Assembly: GCA_963830775.1 (NCBI GenBank)
Contig: CAWHNT010000052.1
Coordinates: 1-17,554 of the forward strand
Source of the DNA: CAWHNT01 sp963830775
GTDB taxonomy: Bacteria > Pseudomonadota > Alphaproteobacteria > Geminicoccales > Geminicoccaceae
DNA: 17,554 nucleotides
Direction: 5' to 3'
Position numbers and translations under genes: made by a program
Part shown: in pieces, positions 7,489 to 14,624 of the stretch
How the letters are laid out: every line of letters begins with the position of its first letter
How positions within the stretch are numbered: position 1 is the stretch's first letter
Notes under the pieces: model-generated
Seen by the model: only the letters and a program-made list of their open reading frames with translations
What the model was told of the DNA's origin: nothing
Database searches by the model: none

Positions 7489-9126
7489 GTGGCGCTGCCC
7501 GCCGGGCTCGCCTCGCTGTCCACGGGCGAGCTGGCGGAGCTGCTGCTTGCCGCCATCGCCGGGGCAGCGCCCGAGCTCGAGGTGGAGTGGCCGGTCTATC
7601 TGGCCTTGCGCGGCAAAGGCAGGCTCCTGGCCGAGCTGTGGAGCGACGGGCCGGCCCTGGGCCTGCAGCTGGCGGGCCTCGGCCGCGAGCCCGATCGCGG
7701 GGCCGATCTCCTGGAGATCGCCTTCAGCCACGATTACCGGCCCGTGGTGCCGTCCAGCCTCGAGGTGGAGCTGCCGAACCGGCAGCGTGGCCTGCGCGGC
7801 ATCCGGCTGGCGCTGGGCAGCGTGGAGGAGCGCCTGGCACCCAGCCGGATGATCGCCGCCAATCTCGGCTTCATGGCGGCGGCCGAGCGGTTCTGCCGCC
7901 GCCTCGACGTCGAGCCGCCGAGCTTCAGCCGCCAGGGCGGGCGGATCTGGAGCTTCGCCGCCCGTACCGCCTTGGTGCCGCTGGACGGGCGGGCAGCGGT
8001 CGAGCCCTACCGGGCGGGCCTGCTGGTGCGGCGGGACGAGGTCACGCCGGCGCTGGTCCTGACCATGGCGCGCGAGATGGCGGGCTGGCTGGTGCGCAAC
8101 ACCGACGCCGAGGGCCGGGTGCCCTACAAGTACTGGCCCAGCCGCGGTGCCTACTCGAAGGCCGACAACACCATCCGCCAGTTCATGGCGACGGTCTGCC
8201 TCGGCCGGATCGCTGCCCACTGGGGCGAGGCCGAGGCGGCTGACGCCGCACGCCGCAACCTCGCGGCGAACCTTGGCCGTTTCCTGGAGATGCGTGCCGA
8301 CGGCGTGGGCATGATCGCCCATGACGGCTCGGCCAAGCTGGGGGCGGCGGCCCTGGCGGCCCTGGCGATCCTGGAGCAGGAGGGGCTGGAGGGGCCGCAT
8401 GGAAGCGAGCTTGCGGCCCTCGCCCGCGGGGTGGAGGCCTTGTGGCAGCCCGACGGCTCCTTCCGCACCTTCCACTACCCGGCCGAGCGGAACGACAACC
8501 AGAACTTCTATCCCGGCGAGGCGCTGCTGTTCTGGTCCACCTTGTGGGCGCGCACCCGCGAGCCGGCACTTCTCGAGCGCTGCCTCGCGAGCTTCCGCTA
8601 CTATCGCGGCTGGCACCGGGCGGAGCGCAACCCGGCCTTCGTCCCCTGGCACACCCAGGCCTATGCCCAGCTCTACCGGCTTACCGGGGAGCGGGATCTG
8701 CTCTCCTTCATCTTCGAGATGAACGACTGGCTCCTGCCCATGCAGCAAGGCCCGGAGGCGGGCCACCCCGACCTGATCGGCCGCTTCTACGACCCGGAGC
8801 ACCCGGAGTATGGGCCGCCGCACGCCTCATCGACCGGGGTCTACCTCGAAGGTCTGGCGGATGCGCTCGACCTCGCCCGGGGCGAGGGCGACGAGGCTCG
8901 TGCTGTGGCCTATGCCAGCACCATCCAGGCCGGGATCCGCAGCCTCCGCCAGCTCCAGTTCAAGGACGAGGCGGACATGTTCTATGTCGGCGAGCGTGGG
9001 CGGGTGGCCGGCGCAGTCCGCACCAACCCCCACGACAACACGATCCGCGTCGACAATGTGCAGCACGGGCTGATGGCGCTGCTCAAGCTCCTGGCACTGG
9101 GTCCGGAGCGCTGGCAGTTGGGCTGA
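7489..9126 (+). CDS. Alpha/alpha-toroid (six-hairpin glycosidase-like) protein of unknown function
   Basis: The protein has 545 residues and starts at GTG 7489, four bases after the previous stop, in what looks like one operon. There is no signal peptide. Residues 1-170 are a mixed N-terminal region. From about residue 185 the protein becomes a series of helical hairpins with recurring motifs: KADNTIRQFMATVCLGRIAA (from residue 224), DNQNFYPGEALLFWSTLWAR (from 336), WHTQAYAQLYRLTGERDLL (from 387), SSTGVYLEGLADALDLARGE (from 447) and DNTIRVDNVQHGLMALLKLL (from about 516). This pattern is that of (alpha/alpha)6 barrels such as glycosidases, epimerases and lanthionine cyclase-like proteins. I cannot name a specific family or substrate. 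Codon use and frame are clean throughout. Confidence 0.8.
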   Translation: MALPAGLASLSTGELAELLLAAIAGAAPELEVEWPVYLALRGKGRLLAELWSDGPALGLQLAGLGREPDRGADLLEIAFSHDYRPVVPSSLEVELPNRQRGLRGIRLALGSVEERLAPSRMIAANLGFMAAAERFCRRLDVEPPSFSRQGGRIWSFAARTALVPLDGRAAVEPYRAGLLVRRDEVTPALVLTMAREMAGWLVRNTDAEGRVPYKYWPSRGAYSKADNTIRQFMATVCLGRIAAHWGEAEAADAARRNLAANLGRFLEMRADGVGMIAHDGSAKLGAAALAALAILEQEGLEGPHGSELAALARGVEALWQPDGSFRTFHYPAERNDNQNFYPGEALLFWSTLWARTREPALLERCLASFRYYRGWHRAERNPAFVPWHTQAYAQLYRLTGERDLLSFIFEMNDWLLPMQQGPEAGHPDLIGRFYDPEHPEYGPPHASSTGVYLEGLADALDLARGEGDEARAVAYASTIQAGIRSLRQLQFKDEADMFYVGERGRVAGAVRTNPHDNTIRVDNVQHGLMALLKLLALGPERWQLG

Positions 9127-9363
9127 GGACTGCCGTCCCGCACCAGTGTGTCGGATAGGACATGCCCAGCGACGACAGCAGGATATAGGCCATTCATGCC
9201 ACACTGGGCGAATTGCATCTCGGCAACGTTGTGGTACCGTGGACCGAGGGTTGGCCGTCCGTTACCTCTACACGCATCTGAGGTGAGCAATGGTGGCCCG
9301 GCAAGCGGAACCGGTCCCTTTGTACCTCGTTAAGACGGCGCCACGCGGAACAGGGTGAACGAC
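9127..9363. other. Intergenic region with an 8-bp inverted repeat
   Basis: This is 237 bases without a convincing gene. CCAGTGTG at 9143-9150 has an exact reverse complement at 9200-9207, and a nested TGTC-N6-GACA lies at 9149-9162. The stretch after 9220 should hold the promoter of the Gly-Asp repeat gene, but I see no clear -35/-10 pair. Confidence 0.4.
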
Positions 9364-10587
9364 ATGTCACGCAGATTGGGCCTACTACTCGGCACGGCCA
9401 TCGCCCTGGCGGTGGGTGTCACGATGCCCGTTGCACATGCCAAAGACGGCAACAACAACGGGTCCGAGGCCAGCAAGGGCGGTTCGGGCAAGGGCAAGGC
9501 GGAGAAGGCCGGCAAGAAGAGCAAGGCCGGCAAGAAAGGCAATAAGGGCAAGAACGGCAAGAACGGCAAGAAGAACGACACCGTAGCCGATCTCAGCGCC
9601 GACCCGGAAGCAGCTGAGGCCGCTGCGGAGCGTCGGGCGAACCAGAAGACGCTGGCCGACAAGATTGCCCAGCGCAACCAGAGCCCGCAGGCCAAGGCGA
9701 TCCACGCCAAGATCGACGCGCTCAATGCTACCCAGATCGCGCTCGACAAGCGCGAGAACGAGGTGATTGCCAACGGCAACCTGAGCGCGTTCTCGCGGCT
9801 GCAGAAGCGTGAGGACAAGCTCGAGAAGCGCGAGCGGAACCTCAACGACAAGCTCAACGACGTGCTGGGCCGGCTCCGCGAGCCCGACTATGGCAGCCAG
9901 AAGCGCGGCCCCACCAACTTCAGCGGTCAGATCAACTTCGACGATCTGACGAAGAAGGAACGCTCCCTGGCCGAGCGGCTGATCGACCGGATCGTGGCAC
10001 TCAACGCGAAAGAGGTCCCGATCGACGAGCGTGAGAACCGGGCGATTGCGCTGGGCAAGACCGTGAACTGGTTCGGCAAGCTCGAGCGGAAGGAAGATCC
10101 CCTCGAGCGCCAGGAGCGCCAGCTCGCCAGCCGCCTCGCCGATCTCGCCGGTGACGGGGATGGTGACGGCGACGGCGACGGCGACGGTGACGGCGACGGG
10201 GATGGTGACGGCGACGGGGATGGCGACGGCGACGGCGACGGGGATGGCGACGGCGACGGGGATGGCGACGGCGACGGGGATGGTGACGGCGACGGCGACG
10301 GGGATGGTGACGGCGACGGCGATGGTGACGGCGACGGCGACGGGGATGGTGACGGCGACGGGGATGGTGACGGCGACGGGGATGGCGACGGCGACGGGGA
10401 TGGCGAAGGTGGCGCCTCCATCGGCGACAACAGCGATACCGTCCAGCAGCGTCGTGCCTACTGCCAGTACGAGTCCGAGAACGGCGGCCGGCGCCGTGGC
10501 GTGCTAGGCTTCAACCCGGACAACCCGTACTGCGATCTCGAGTACGCAGGCTACGAGCTGTACGACGATCGGCACGGTCTCTACTGA
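9364..10587 (+). CDS. Secreted repeat protein with Lys/Gly-rich N-terminus and a 42-unit Gly-Asp tract
   Basis: This 407-residue protein starts at ATG 9364, with AGGGTG about 8 bases upstream; the in-frame GTG at 9355 is less likely. A signal peptide (MSRRLGLLLGTAIALAVGVT to AHA, residue 26) precedes a strongly basic Lys/Gly/Asn-rich segment (27-71). Residues 119-168 and 212-262 are two diverged copies of one unit sharing ALNA, D-RENxxIAxG, F-x-x-L, EDxLExxER and a final L-x-D, and are probably coiled coil. Residues 263-346 are 42 uninterrupted Gly-Asp pairs. The C-terminal 61 residues have two Cys and many Tyr/Arg. The DGDGDG pattern resembles Ca2+-binding Asp-rich loops but lacks the full EF-hand, RTX or thrombospondin spacing. 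The function is unknown; an extracellular, cell-surface or cation-binding role is inference. Confidence 0.85.
   Translation: MSRRLGLLLGTAIALAVGVTMPVAHAKDGNNNGSEASKGGSGKGKAEKAGKKSKAGKKGNKGKNGKNGKKNDTVADLSADPEAAEAAAERRANQKTLADKIAQRNQSPQAKAIHAKIDALNATQIALDKRENEVIANGNLSAFSRLQKREDKLEKRERNLNDKLNDVLGRLREPDYGSQKRGPTNFSGQINFDDLTKKERSLAERLIDRIVALNAKEVPIDERENRAIALGKTVNWFGKLERKEDPLERQERQLASRLADLAGDGDGDGDGDGDGDGDGDGDGDGDGDGDGDGDGDGDGDGDGDGDGDGDGDGDGDGDGDGDGDGDGDGDGDGDGDGDGDGDGDGDGEGGASIGDNSDTVQQRRAYCQYESENGGRRRGVLGFNPDNPYCDLEYAGYELYDDRHGLY
10150..10401 (+). repeat. Hexanucleotide minisatellite encoding (Gly-Asp)42
   Basis: There are forty-two in-frame hexamers of three main kinds: GGTGAC, GGCGAC and GGGGAT. 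GGG is always followed by GAT, while GGT and GGC are followed by GAC, with one GGCGAT exception at unit 29. Recurring blocks such as GGGGAT-GGTGAC-GGCGAC (18 bp) point to expansion in multi-hexamer steps. Being a multiple of three, length changes keep the reading frame. Confidence 0.95.
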
Positions 10588-10715
10588 GCCTTTGAGCCTT
10601 GGGGTGGGGCGGCTCCGGTCGCCCTGCCCGGCACGCCGCTCGGCACCCCGGCCGGCGGTTGTGCTGATCCCGGTGTCTGGCTAGCCTTCCCCCATCGTTG
10701 CTGGGGAAGAGTCCG
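10588..10715. promoter_or_regulatory. Leader with stem-loop overlapping the permease ribosome binding site
   Basis: CTTCCCC at 10686-10692 can pair with GGGGAAG at 10703-10709 across a 10-base loop. The right arm is the best Shine-Dalgarno candidate for the ATG at 10716, so the hairpin would hide it. Further upstream a weak GC stem (GGGCG 10607-10611, CGCCC 10620-10624) may help end the previous transcript, but it has no T tract. Confidence 0.4.
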
Positions 10716-11750
10716 ATGATCGGGGGAGCGGTCGGCGAGCGGGCCTGGGGTCGTTGGCTCGTGTTCGCCTTGTGCGTCTTTTGGCTCTTCTTCACCCTGT
10801 TTCCGCTCTACTGGACGGCGGTGACGGCGTTCAAGACGCCGCCCGCCGTTTTTGCTGGCGCCACCTATCTCCCCTGGATCGACTTCGAGCCTTCGCTCGC
10901 CGGTCTGCGGGAGGTTCTGAGCGGCGAGCGCGGCGACGTGATCCGGCCGCTGCTCAACTCCACCCTGATCGCCCTTACGGCCACTGCGCTCGCTACCCTT
11001 CTGGGTGCCATGGCGGCCTACGCGCTGGCCCGGTTCGAATTCCGGGTGCGGCTGTGGGCCGGGCTCGCCTTCGCGCTTGCCGGGCTCGGCACCTATCTCG
11101 GTCTTCGCAATGGCCTCGGCAGCGGCGATTCCGCCGCCATGGGCGGGGCCTTCGTGGTGGCGCTGGTGGTGGCCGTGCTCGTCAACCGGCTCCCCATCCC
11201 GGGCAAGGTCCTGGGCAATGCCGACATCGCCTTCTGGTTCGTGAGCCAGCGCATGTTTCCGCCGATCGTCTCGGCGTTCGCCATCTACCTCCTCTATGCC
11301 AGGATCGGCCGCGATGGCTTCCCGCTGCTCGACACCTTCCTCGGCATGGTGCTCTGCTACACGGCCTTCGTCCTGCCGGTCGTGGTCTGGCTTCTGCGCG
11401 ATTTCTTCGCCGGCCTGCCGGTCTCGGTGGAAGAGGCGGCCCTCGTCGACGACGTTCCCCGCTGGCGCATCTTCGTCCAGATCGTCCTGCCCATGGCCCG
11501 GCCGGGCCTGATCGCCACCGCCCTGATCGCGCTCGGATTTGTCTGGAACGAATTCCTATTCGCTCTTATACTCACCTCCTCGCGCTGGCAGACCATGCCG
11601 ATCATGATCTCGGGCCAGAACTCGGTGCGCGGCACGGAATGGTGGTCGATCAGCGGGGCGGCGCTGGTGGCCATCCTGCCCATGATCGTCGTCACCTTCT
11701 TCCTGGCCCGGCTCATGCGCGAGGGCCTGGCGCTGGGCGGGCGGAAATAA
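10716..11750 (+). CDS. ABC transporter permease, MalG-like, with extra membrane segments (orphan)
   Basis: The protein has 344 residues and starts at ATG 10716 behind GGGGAAG; the upstream in-frame TTG at 10698 is less likely. It is an inner-membrane subunit of a carbohydrate-type importer. TM1 is around residues 14-36 and TM2 near 90-115. Two additional hydrophobic stretches (WAGLAFALAGLGTYLGL and AFVVALVVAVLVNRL) come before the conserved SQRMFPPIVSAFAIYLLY. The EAA loop that docks the ATPase is EEAALVDDVPRWRIF (from residue 239) followed by VLPMARPGL. C-terminal TMs follow (ALIALGFVWNEFLFALIL and AILPMIVVTFFLARLM). Ordinary MalG proteins have six TMs; about eight are apparent here. No partner permease, binding protein or ATPase lies next to it, so its system must be completed elsewhere. 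Whether the cassette beginning at 13150 is related is unclear, as that has its own MalG-type subunit. Confidence 0.9.
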   Translation: MIGGAVGERAWGRWLVFALCVFWLFFTLFPLYWTAVTAFKTPPAVFAGATYLPWIDFEPSLAGLREVLSGERGDVIRPLLNSTLIALTATALATLLGAMAAYALARFEFRVRLWAGLAFALAGLGTYLGLRNGLGSGDSAAMGGAFVVALVVAVLVNRLPIPGKVLGNADIAFWFVSQRMFPPIVSAFAIYLLYARIGRDGFPLLDTFLGMVLCYTAFVLPVVVWLLRDFFAGLPVSVEEAALVDDVPRWRIFVQIVLPMARPGLIATALIALGFVWNEFLFALILTSSRWQTMPIMISGQNSVRGTEWWSISGAALVAILPMIVVTFFLARLMREGLALGGRK

Positions 11751-11776
11751 GCAGACTGGTGCTGGTGCGGACCAAG

Positions 11777-11792
11777 TGTGACATTTCTCACG
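11777..11792. promoter_or_regulatory. CRP-like palindrome TGTGA-N6-TCACG
   Basis: TGTGA (11777-11781), six bases, then TCACG (11788-11792) matches the CRP consensus TGTGA-N6-TCACA at 9 of 10 defined positions. It lies about 55 bases before the lipoprotein ATG. A single match in this length of sequence can occur by chance, and no promoter is evident beside it. Confidence 0.25.
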
Positions 11793-11846
11793 GCAGCCGA
11801 GCCGGCGCCGGCACATGCTTTCCGCTCAGAGACACGGGCACGATGC

Positions 11847-12305
11847 ATGGCCGGCGAAGCGCAGCCAACTGGAAGACGCGGCCCTGCCGGGCCTAACCTG
11901 CTTCGCGTCGCGGTCGCAGGTCTGTTGATGCTGCTGGGCTGTGCGCCCGATCCCACGGCCGACCACGACTTCGCTCACTTCTGGACCGATTTCCGCGGGG
12001 CGGTGCTGAGCGGGGATCGCGATGCCGTCGTGGCCATGAGCCGGCTGCCGCTCGAGGTCCGGGGCACGCTCGACGATGAACCGCCGCGCCTCCTGGATGC
12101 GGCCGCGTTGCACGAGGCGCTGCCGGATCTGCTTCGCCAGGATGCTGGGCTGGCGGCGTCACCTCGGCCGATGTTCCAGCTGGTGGAAGGCACGCTCCAG
12201 CCCGCGTTGCCGGCGCCCGAGGCGGCGGGCGCGCGTGTAGGCACATTCGAGTTCGCACTAGGCCCGGACGGATGGCGGCTCATCCGGGCGTATGTTGATC
12301 GCTGA
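11847..12305 (+). CDS. Small predicted lipoprotein
   Basis: The protein has 152 residues from ATG 11847. A basic N-terminus and hydrophobic stretch (LLRVAVAGLLMLLGC) end in a lipobox with Cys32, so it is likely lipid-anchored. The following residues are APDPT, without Asp at +2, which favours the outer membrane under the usual sorting rule. The mature domain (HFWTDFRGAVLSGDRDAVVA, then LPLEVRGTLDDEPPRLL) resembles a widespread small uncharacterised periplasmic domain of the NTF2-like or DUF type. I do not know its function. The ribosome binding site is weak, and the start could be one of the upstream GTG/TTG codons in the same frame. The next gene starts 29 bases downstream, so the two are probably co-transcribed. 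Confidence 0.7.
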   Translation: MAGEAQPTGRRGPAGPNLLRVAVAGLLMLLGCAPDPTADHDFAHFWTDFRGAVLSGDRDAVVAMSRLPLEVRGTLDDEPPRLLDAAALHEALPDLLRQDAGLAASPRPMFQLVEGTLQPALPAPEAAGARVGTFEFALGPDGWRLIRAYVDR

Positions 12306-12334
12306 CGTCGCCGCGAGCTTCGAGGAGATGATCT

Positions 12335-13027
12335 ATGACCACGCTTCGTCAGGGAAGCCAGGGCGATCCGGTGCGGCGTCTGCAGCTCCTCCTCAACTCG
12401 ACCCTCCGGCTCAACCCGGCGCTGCCGCCCGACGGCCAGTTCGGGCCGCGCACCCAGGCAGCCGTGGTGCTGTTCCAGCAGAAGAATGGGCTCGTGGCGG
12501 ACGGGATCGTCGGCCCCCGGACCTGGGAGGCGCTGGGCCAGCGGCCAGTTCCGCTATCCGTCGAGACCCCGCCGCCGAGTGACGCTCCCTGGCTGGAGGT
12601 GGCGGCGGCCGAGCTCGGCATCCAGGAGAACGGTGCTCCGGGTCAGCATACTAAGCGCATCCTCGAATACCACGCGACGACGACGCTCCAGGCGCAGACG
12701 GATGAGGTTCCTTGGTGCTCCTCGTTCGTGAACTGGGCGGTGCGGCAGGCGGGCCATGCCGGCACGGACAACGCACTGGCCGGGAGCTGGCTGAACTGGG
12801 GCAAGCCGCTGACCCCGCCCGCGCCCGGTGCCGTCACCGTCATCAAGCGCAAGAACGCCACGAGCGATACTGCGACCGGCTCCTCGACCGGGTTCCATGT
12901 TGGCTTCTTCATCAGCCAGACCTCGAGCACGATCCGCTTGCTGGGCGGCAACCAGAGCAACATGGTCCGCTACTCGAACTTCCTCCTGAGCTCCTACGAC
13001 GTGCGCGGCCATCGCTGGCCGGCATGA
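12335..13027 (+). CDS. Peptidoglycan-binding domain plus CHAP-like (TIGR02594-type) cysteine peptidase
   Basis: The protein has 230 residues from ATG 12335, with GAGGAG about 8 bases upstream. Residues 4-68 are a PG_binding_1 repeat (LRQGSQGDPVRRLQLLLN, then DGQFGPRTQAAVVLFQQKNG and DGIVGPRTWEAL). After a proline-rich linker, residues 85-230 match the TIGR02594-type amidase domain. Visible candidates for the catalytic Cys-His-Asn set are Cys128 (VPWCSSFVNWAV), His188 (GFHVGFFI) and Asn206 (LLGGNQSN). It would cut peptidoglycan peptide cross-links. There is no signal peptide, as in phage endolysins or proteins exported by special routes. No holin, spanin or other phage gene is nearby. Domain calls are firm; the biological role is open. 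Confidence 0.85.
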   Translation: MTTLRQGSQGDPVRRLQLLLNSTLRLNPALPPDGQFGPRTQAAVVLFQQKNGLVADGIVGPRTWEALGQRPVPLSVETPPPSDAPWLEVAAAELGIQENGAPGQHTKRILEYHATTTLQAQTDEVPWCSSFVNWAVRQAGHAGTDNALAGSWLNWGKPLTPPAPGAVTVIKRKNATSDTATGSSTGFHVGFFISQTSSTIRLLGGNQSNMVRYSNFLLSSYDVRGHRWPA

Positions 13028-13110
13028 GCAGTGCGTGGCTCGATCGCGTCGCCTCCCGCTAGTTGTTGAAAGCCGCCCGCCCGCGGCGCATCCTGGACGA
13101 AGTGACGGGC

Positions 13111-13126
13111 CCGCCCGGCAGGGCGG
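13111..13126. promoter_or_regulatory. GC-rich stem-loop upstream of the solute-binding protein gene
   Basis: CCGCCC (13111-13116), loop GGCA, then GGGCGG (13121-13126) form a perfect 6-bp stem ending 24 bases before the ATG at 13150. It lacks a T tract, so it is not a clear terminator. It could stabilise the abundant binding-protein mRNA. The rest of the 122-base gap shows nothing else. Confidence 0.3.
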
Positions 13127-13149
13127 ACCGTGGAAAAAGGGGAGGCTTG

Positions 13150-14613
13150 ATGCTGCCGCGACGCGTGACTGCTCTCCTGGCCGGCGCTGCGGCGCTAGCT
13201 CTGACGGCATCGGCAAGTGCCGCACCGGACTGCAAGGGTGTCGAGATCACCATCGGCACCTTCAACCCGCCCTTCATCGGCGGCCCTGCCATAGCACATG
13301 CCAAGACCTGGGCGGAGAAAACGGGCGGCAAGACCAACGTCGTCACCTTCCCCTTCGGTGAGCTCTACACCAAGTACATGACGCCGATGGCGACGGGTCA
13401 GCATGCATTCGACGTGCTGATGGGCGCTCCGGCCTGGCTCGGCGACTTCGCCCCCTATCTTTCCGAGATGCCGGCCGCGATCCGCCAGGGCCAGGACTGG
13501 GACGACATCGCCGAGGTCTATCGCGACCGGCTCATGGTCTGGGACGGCAAGGTCATCGCCCAGACCATCGACGGCGACGTCCATACCGGCACCTACCGCA
13601 AGGACCTGTTCGGCGAGCCTGCGGAGAAAGAGGCGTTCAAGGCCAAGTACGGCTACGACCTGGCGCCGCCTGTGACCTGGAAGCAGTATTACGACATCGC
13701 CGAGTTCTTCACCCGGCCGGACAAGAACCTGTGGGGCACGGCCGAGGCCTTCGTCCGCGGCGGGCAGCAGTTCTGGTTCCTGTTCAGCCATGCGGCGACC
13801 TACACCAACCACCCGCAGAACCCGGGCTCGATGTTCTTCGATCCAGACACCATGGACGCCCAGGTCAACAATCCCGGCTGGCTGAAGGGGCTCGAGGACT
13901 ATATTCTTAGCGCAAAGCGAGCCCCTCCGGGCTCGCTCGCCTGGGATTCGGGAGCGATCCGGACCGGCTTCGCCGGCGGCCAGGTGGCAATGAACTTCGA
14001 CTGGGGCGACACCGGCACCATCAGCGTCGATCCCAAGCAGTCGCAGGTGGCCGGCAATGTCGGCTTCTTCGTGCTCCCCGGCTCCGACGAGATCTACAAC
14101 TACAAGACCAAGCAATGGGACAAGATGGGCAAGGTCGTGCACTCGCCCTTCATGGCCTATGGCGGGTGGGTGGCGGCTGTGCCGACGACGAGCCAGGTGC
14201 AGGAATGTGCCTGGGACTATGTCGCCTGGTACAGCAGCCCCGAGAACTCGATCAAGGACGTGACCAGCGGCGGGACCGGGATCAACCCCTATCGCCTCTC
14301 TCACTTCAAGAACGTCGATGCCTGGACCGCGGGCGGCACGTTCACGAAGGAGGAGGCGCAGAATTATCTCGACGTGCAGCTGGCCTCGATCGATCCCGCG
14401 AAGAACAACGTGGCCCTCGACATGCGTCTCCCCGGCTACTTCCAGTACACGGAAGTGCTGGAGATCGAGCTCTCCAAGGCGCTGGCGGGCGAGGAGCAGC
14501 CGCAGGCTGCGCTGGACAACATCGCCACGGAGTGGAACCGGCTCACCGACGAGCTCGGCCGCGACGCCCAGCTCGCAGCCTACCGCTCGTCCATGGGCCT
14601 GCCGCCCAAGTGA
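13150..14613 (+). CDS. ABC transporter extracellular solute-binding protein, family 1
   Basis: The protein has 487 residues from ATG 13150, with a strong GGGGAGG ribosome binding site 5 bases before it. The signal peptide is MLPRRVTALLAGAAALALTA to about residue 24 (SASA before APDCKG), so it acts in the periplasm. The N-lobe shows ITIGTFNPPFIGGPAIAHAK and a typical FPFGELYTKYMTPMATGQHA block followed by FDVLMGAPAWLGDFAPYL, as in carbohydrate/polyol-binding family 1 proteins. Later segments (GFAGGQVAMNFDWGDTG and FMAYGGWVAAVPTTS) are also characteristic. It captures a substrate, probably a sugar or polyol, for the two permeases encoded downstream; the ligand cannot be told from sequence. The frame is intact. 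The next gene starts 11 bases after its stop. Confidence 0.9.
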   Translation: MLPRRVTALLAGAAALALTASASAAPDCKGVEITIGTFNPPFIGGPAIAHAKTWAEKTGGKTNVVTFPFGELYTKYMTPMATGQHAFDVLMGAPAWLGDFAPYLSEMPAAIRQGQDWDDIAEVYRDRLMVWDGKVIAQTIDGDVHTGTYRKDLFGEPAEKEAFKAKYGYDLAPPVTWKQYYDIAEFFTRPDKNLWGTAEAFVRGGQQFWFLFSHAATYTNHPQNPGSMFFDPDTMDAQVNNPGWLKGLEDYILSAKRAPPGSLAWDSGAIRTGFAGGQVAMNFDWGDTGTISVDPKQSQVAGNVGFFVLPGSDEIYNYKTKQWDKMGKVVHSPFMAYGGWVAAVPTTSQVQECAWDYVAWYSSPENSIKDVTSGGTGINPYRLSHFKNVDAWTAGGTFTKEEAQNYLDVQLASIDPAKNNVALDMRLPGYFQYTEVLEIELSKALAGEEQPQAALDNIATEWNRLTDELGRDAQLAAYRSSMGLPPK

Positions 14614-14624
14614 CGGTAGGGACG

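Noticed and set aside
6715..8823. 702-residue antisense open frame
   Set aside because: It is a GC-rich shadow of the DMFase-like and toroid genes; its composition is low in complexity and it shows no family motif.
10150..10401. CRISPR-like array
   Set aside because: Units are contiguous 6-mers in coding phase with no unique spacers.
10263..10401. RTX calcium-binding nonapeptides or thrombospondin type 3 repeats
   Set aside because: Strict Gly-Asp dipeptides lack the GGxGxDxxx or DxDxDGxxD spacing; only a general acidic cation-binding role can be suggested.
9927..10430. Antisense open frame of Ser-Pro repeats opposite the Gly-Asp tract
   Set aside because: It is the mirror of the hexamer repeat, lacks start-site signals, and the sense strand has a signal peptide and clean coding pattern.
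10607..10624. Rho-independent terminator after the Gly-Asp repeat gene
   Set aside because: The stem is only 5 bp and has no following T tract, so it was left as a weak note.
12335..13027. Prophage lysis module
   Set aside because: Only one lysin-like gene is present; no holin, spanin, tail or integrase gene is in the window.
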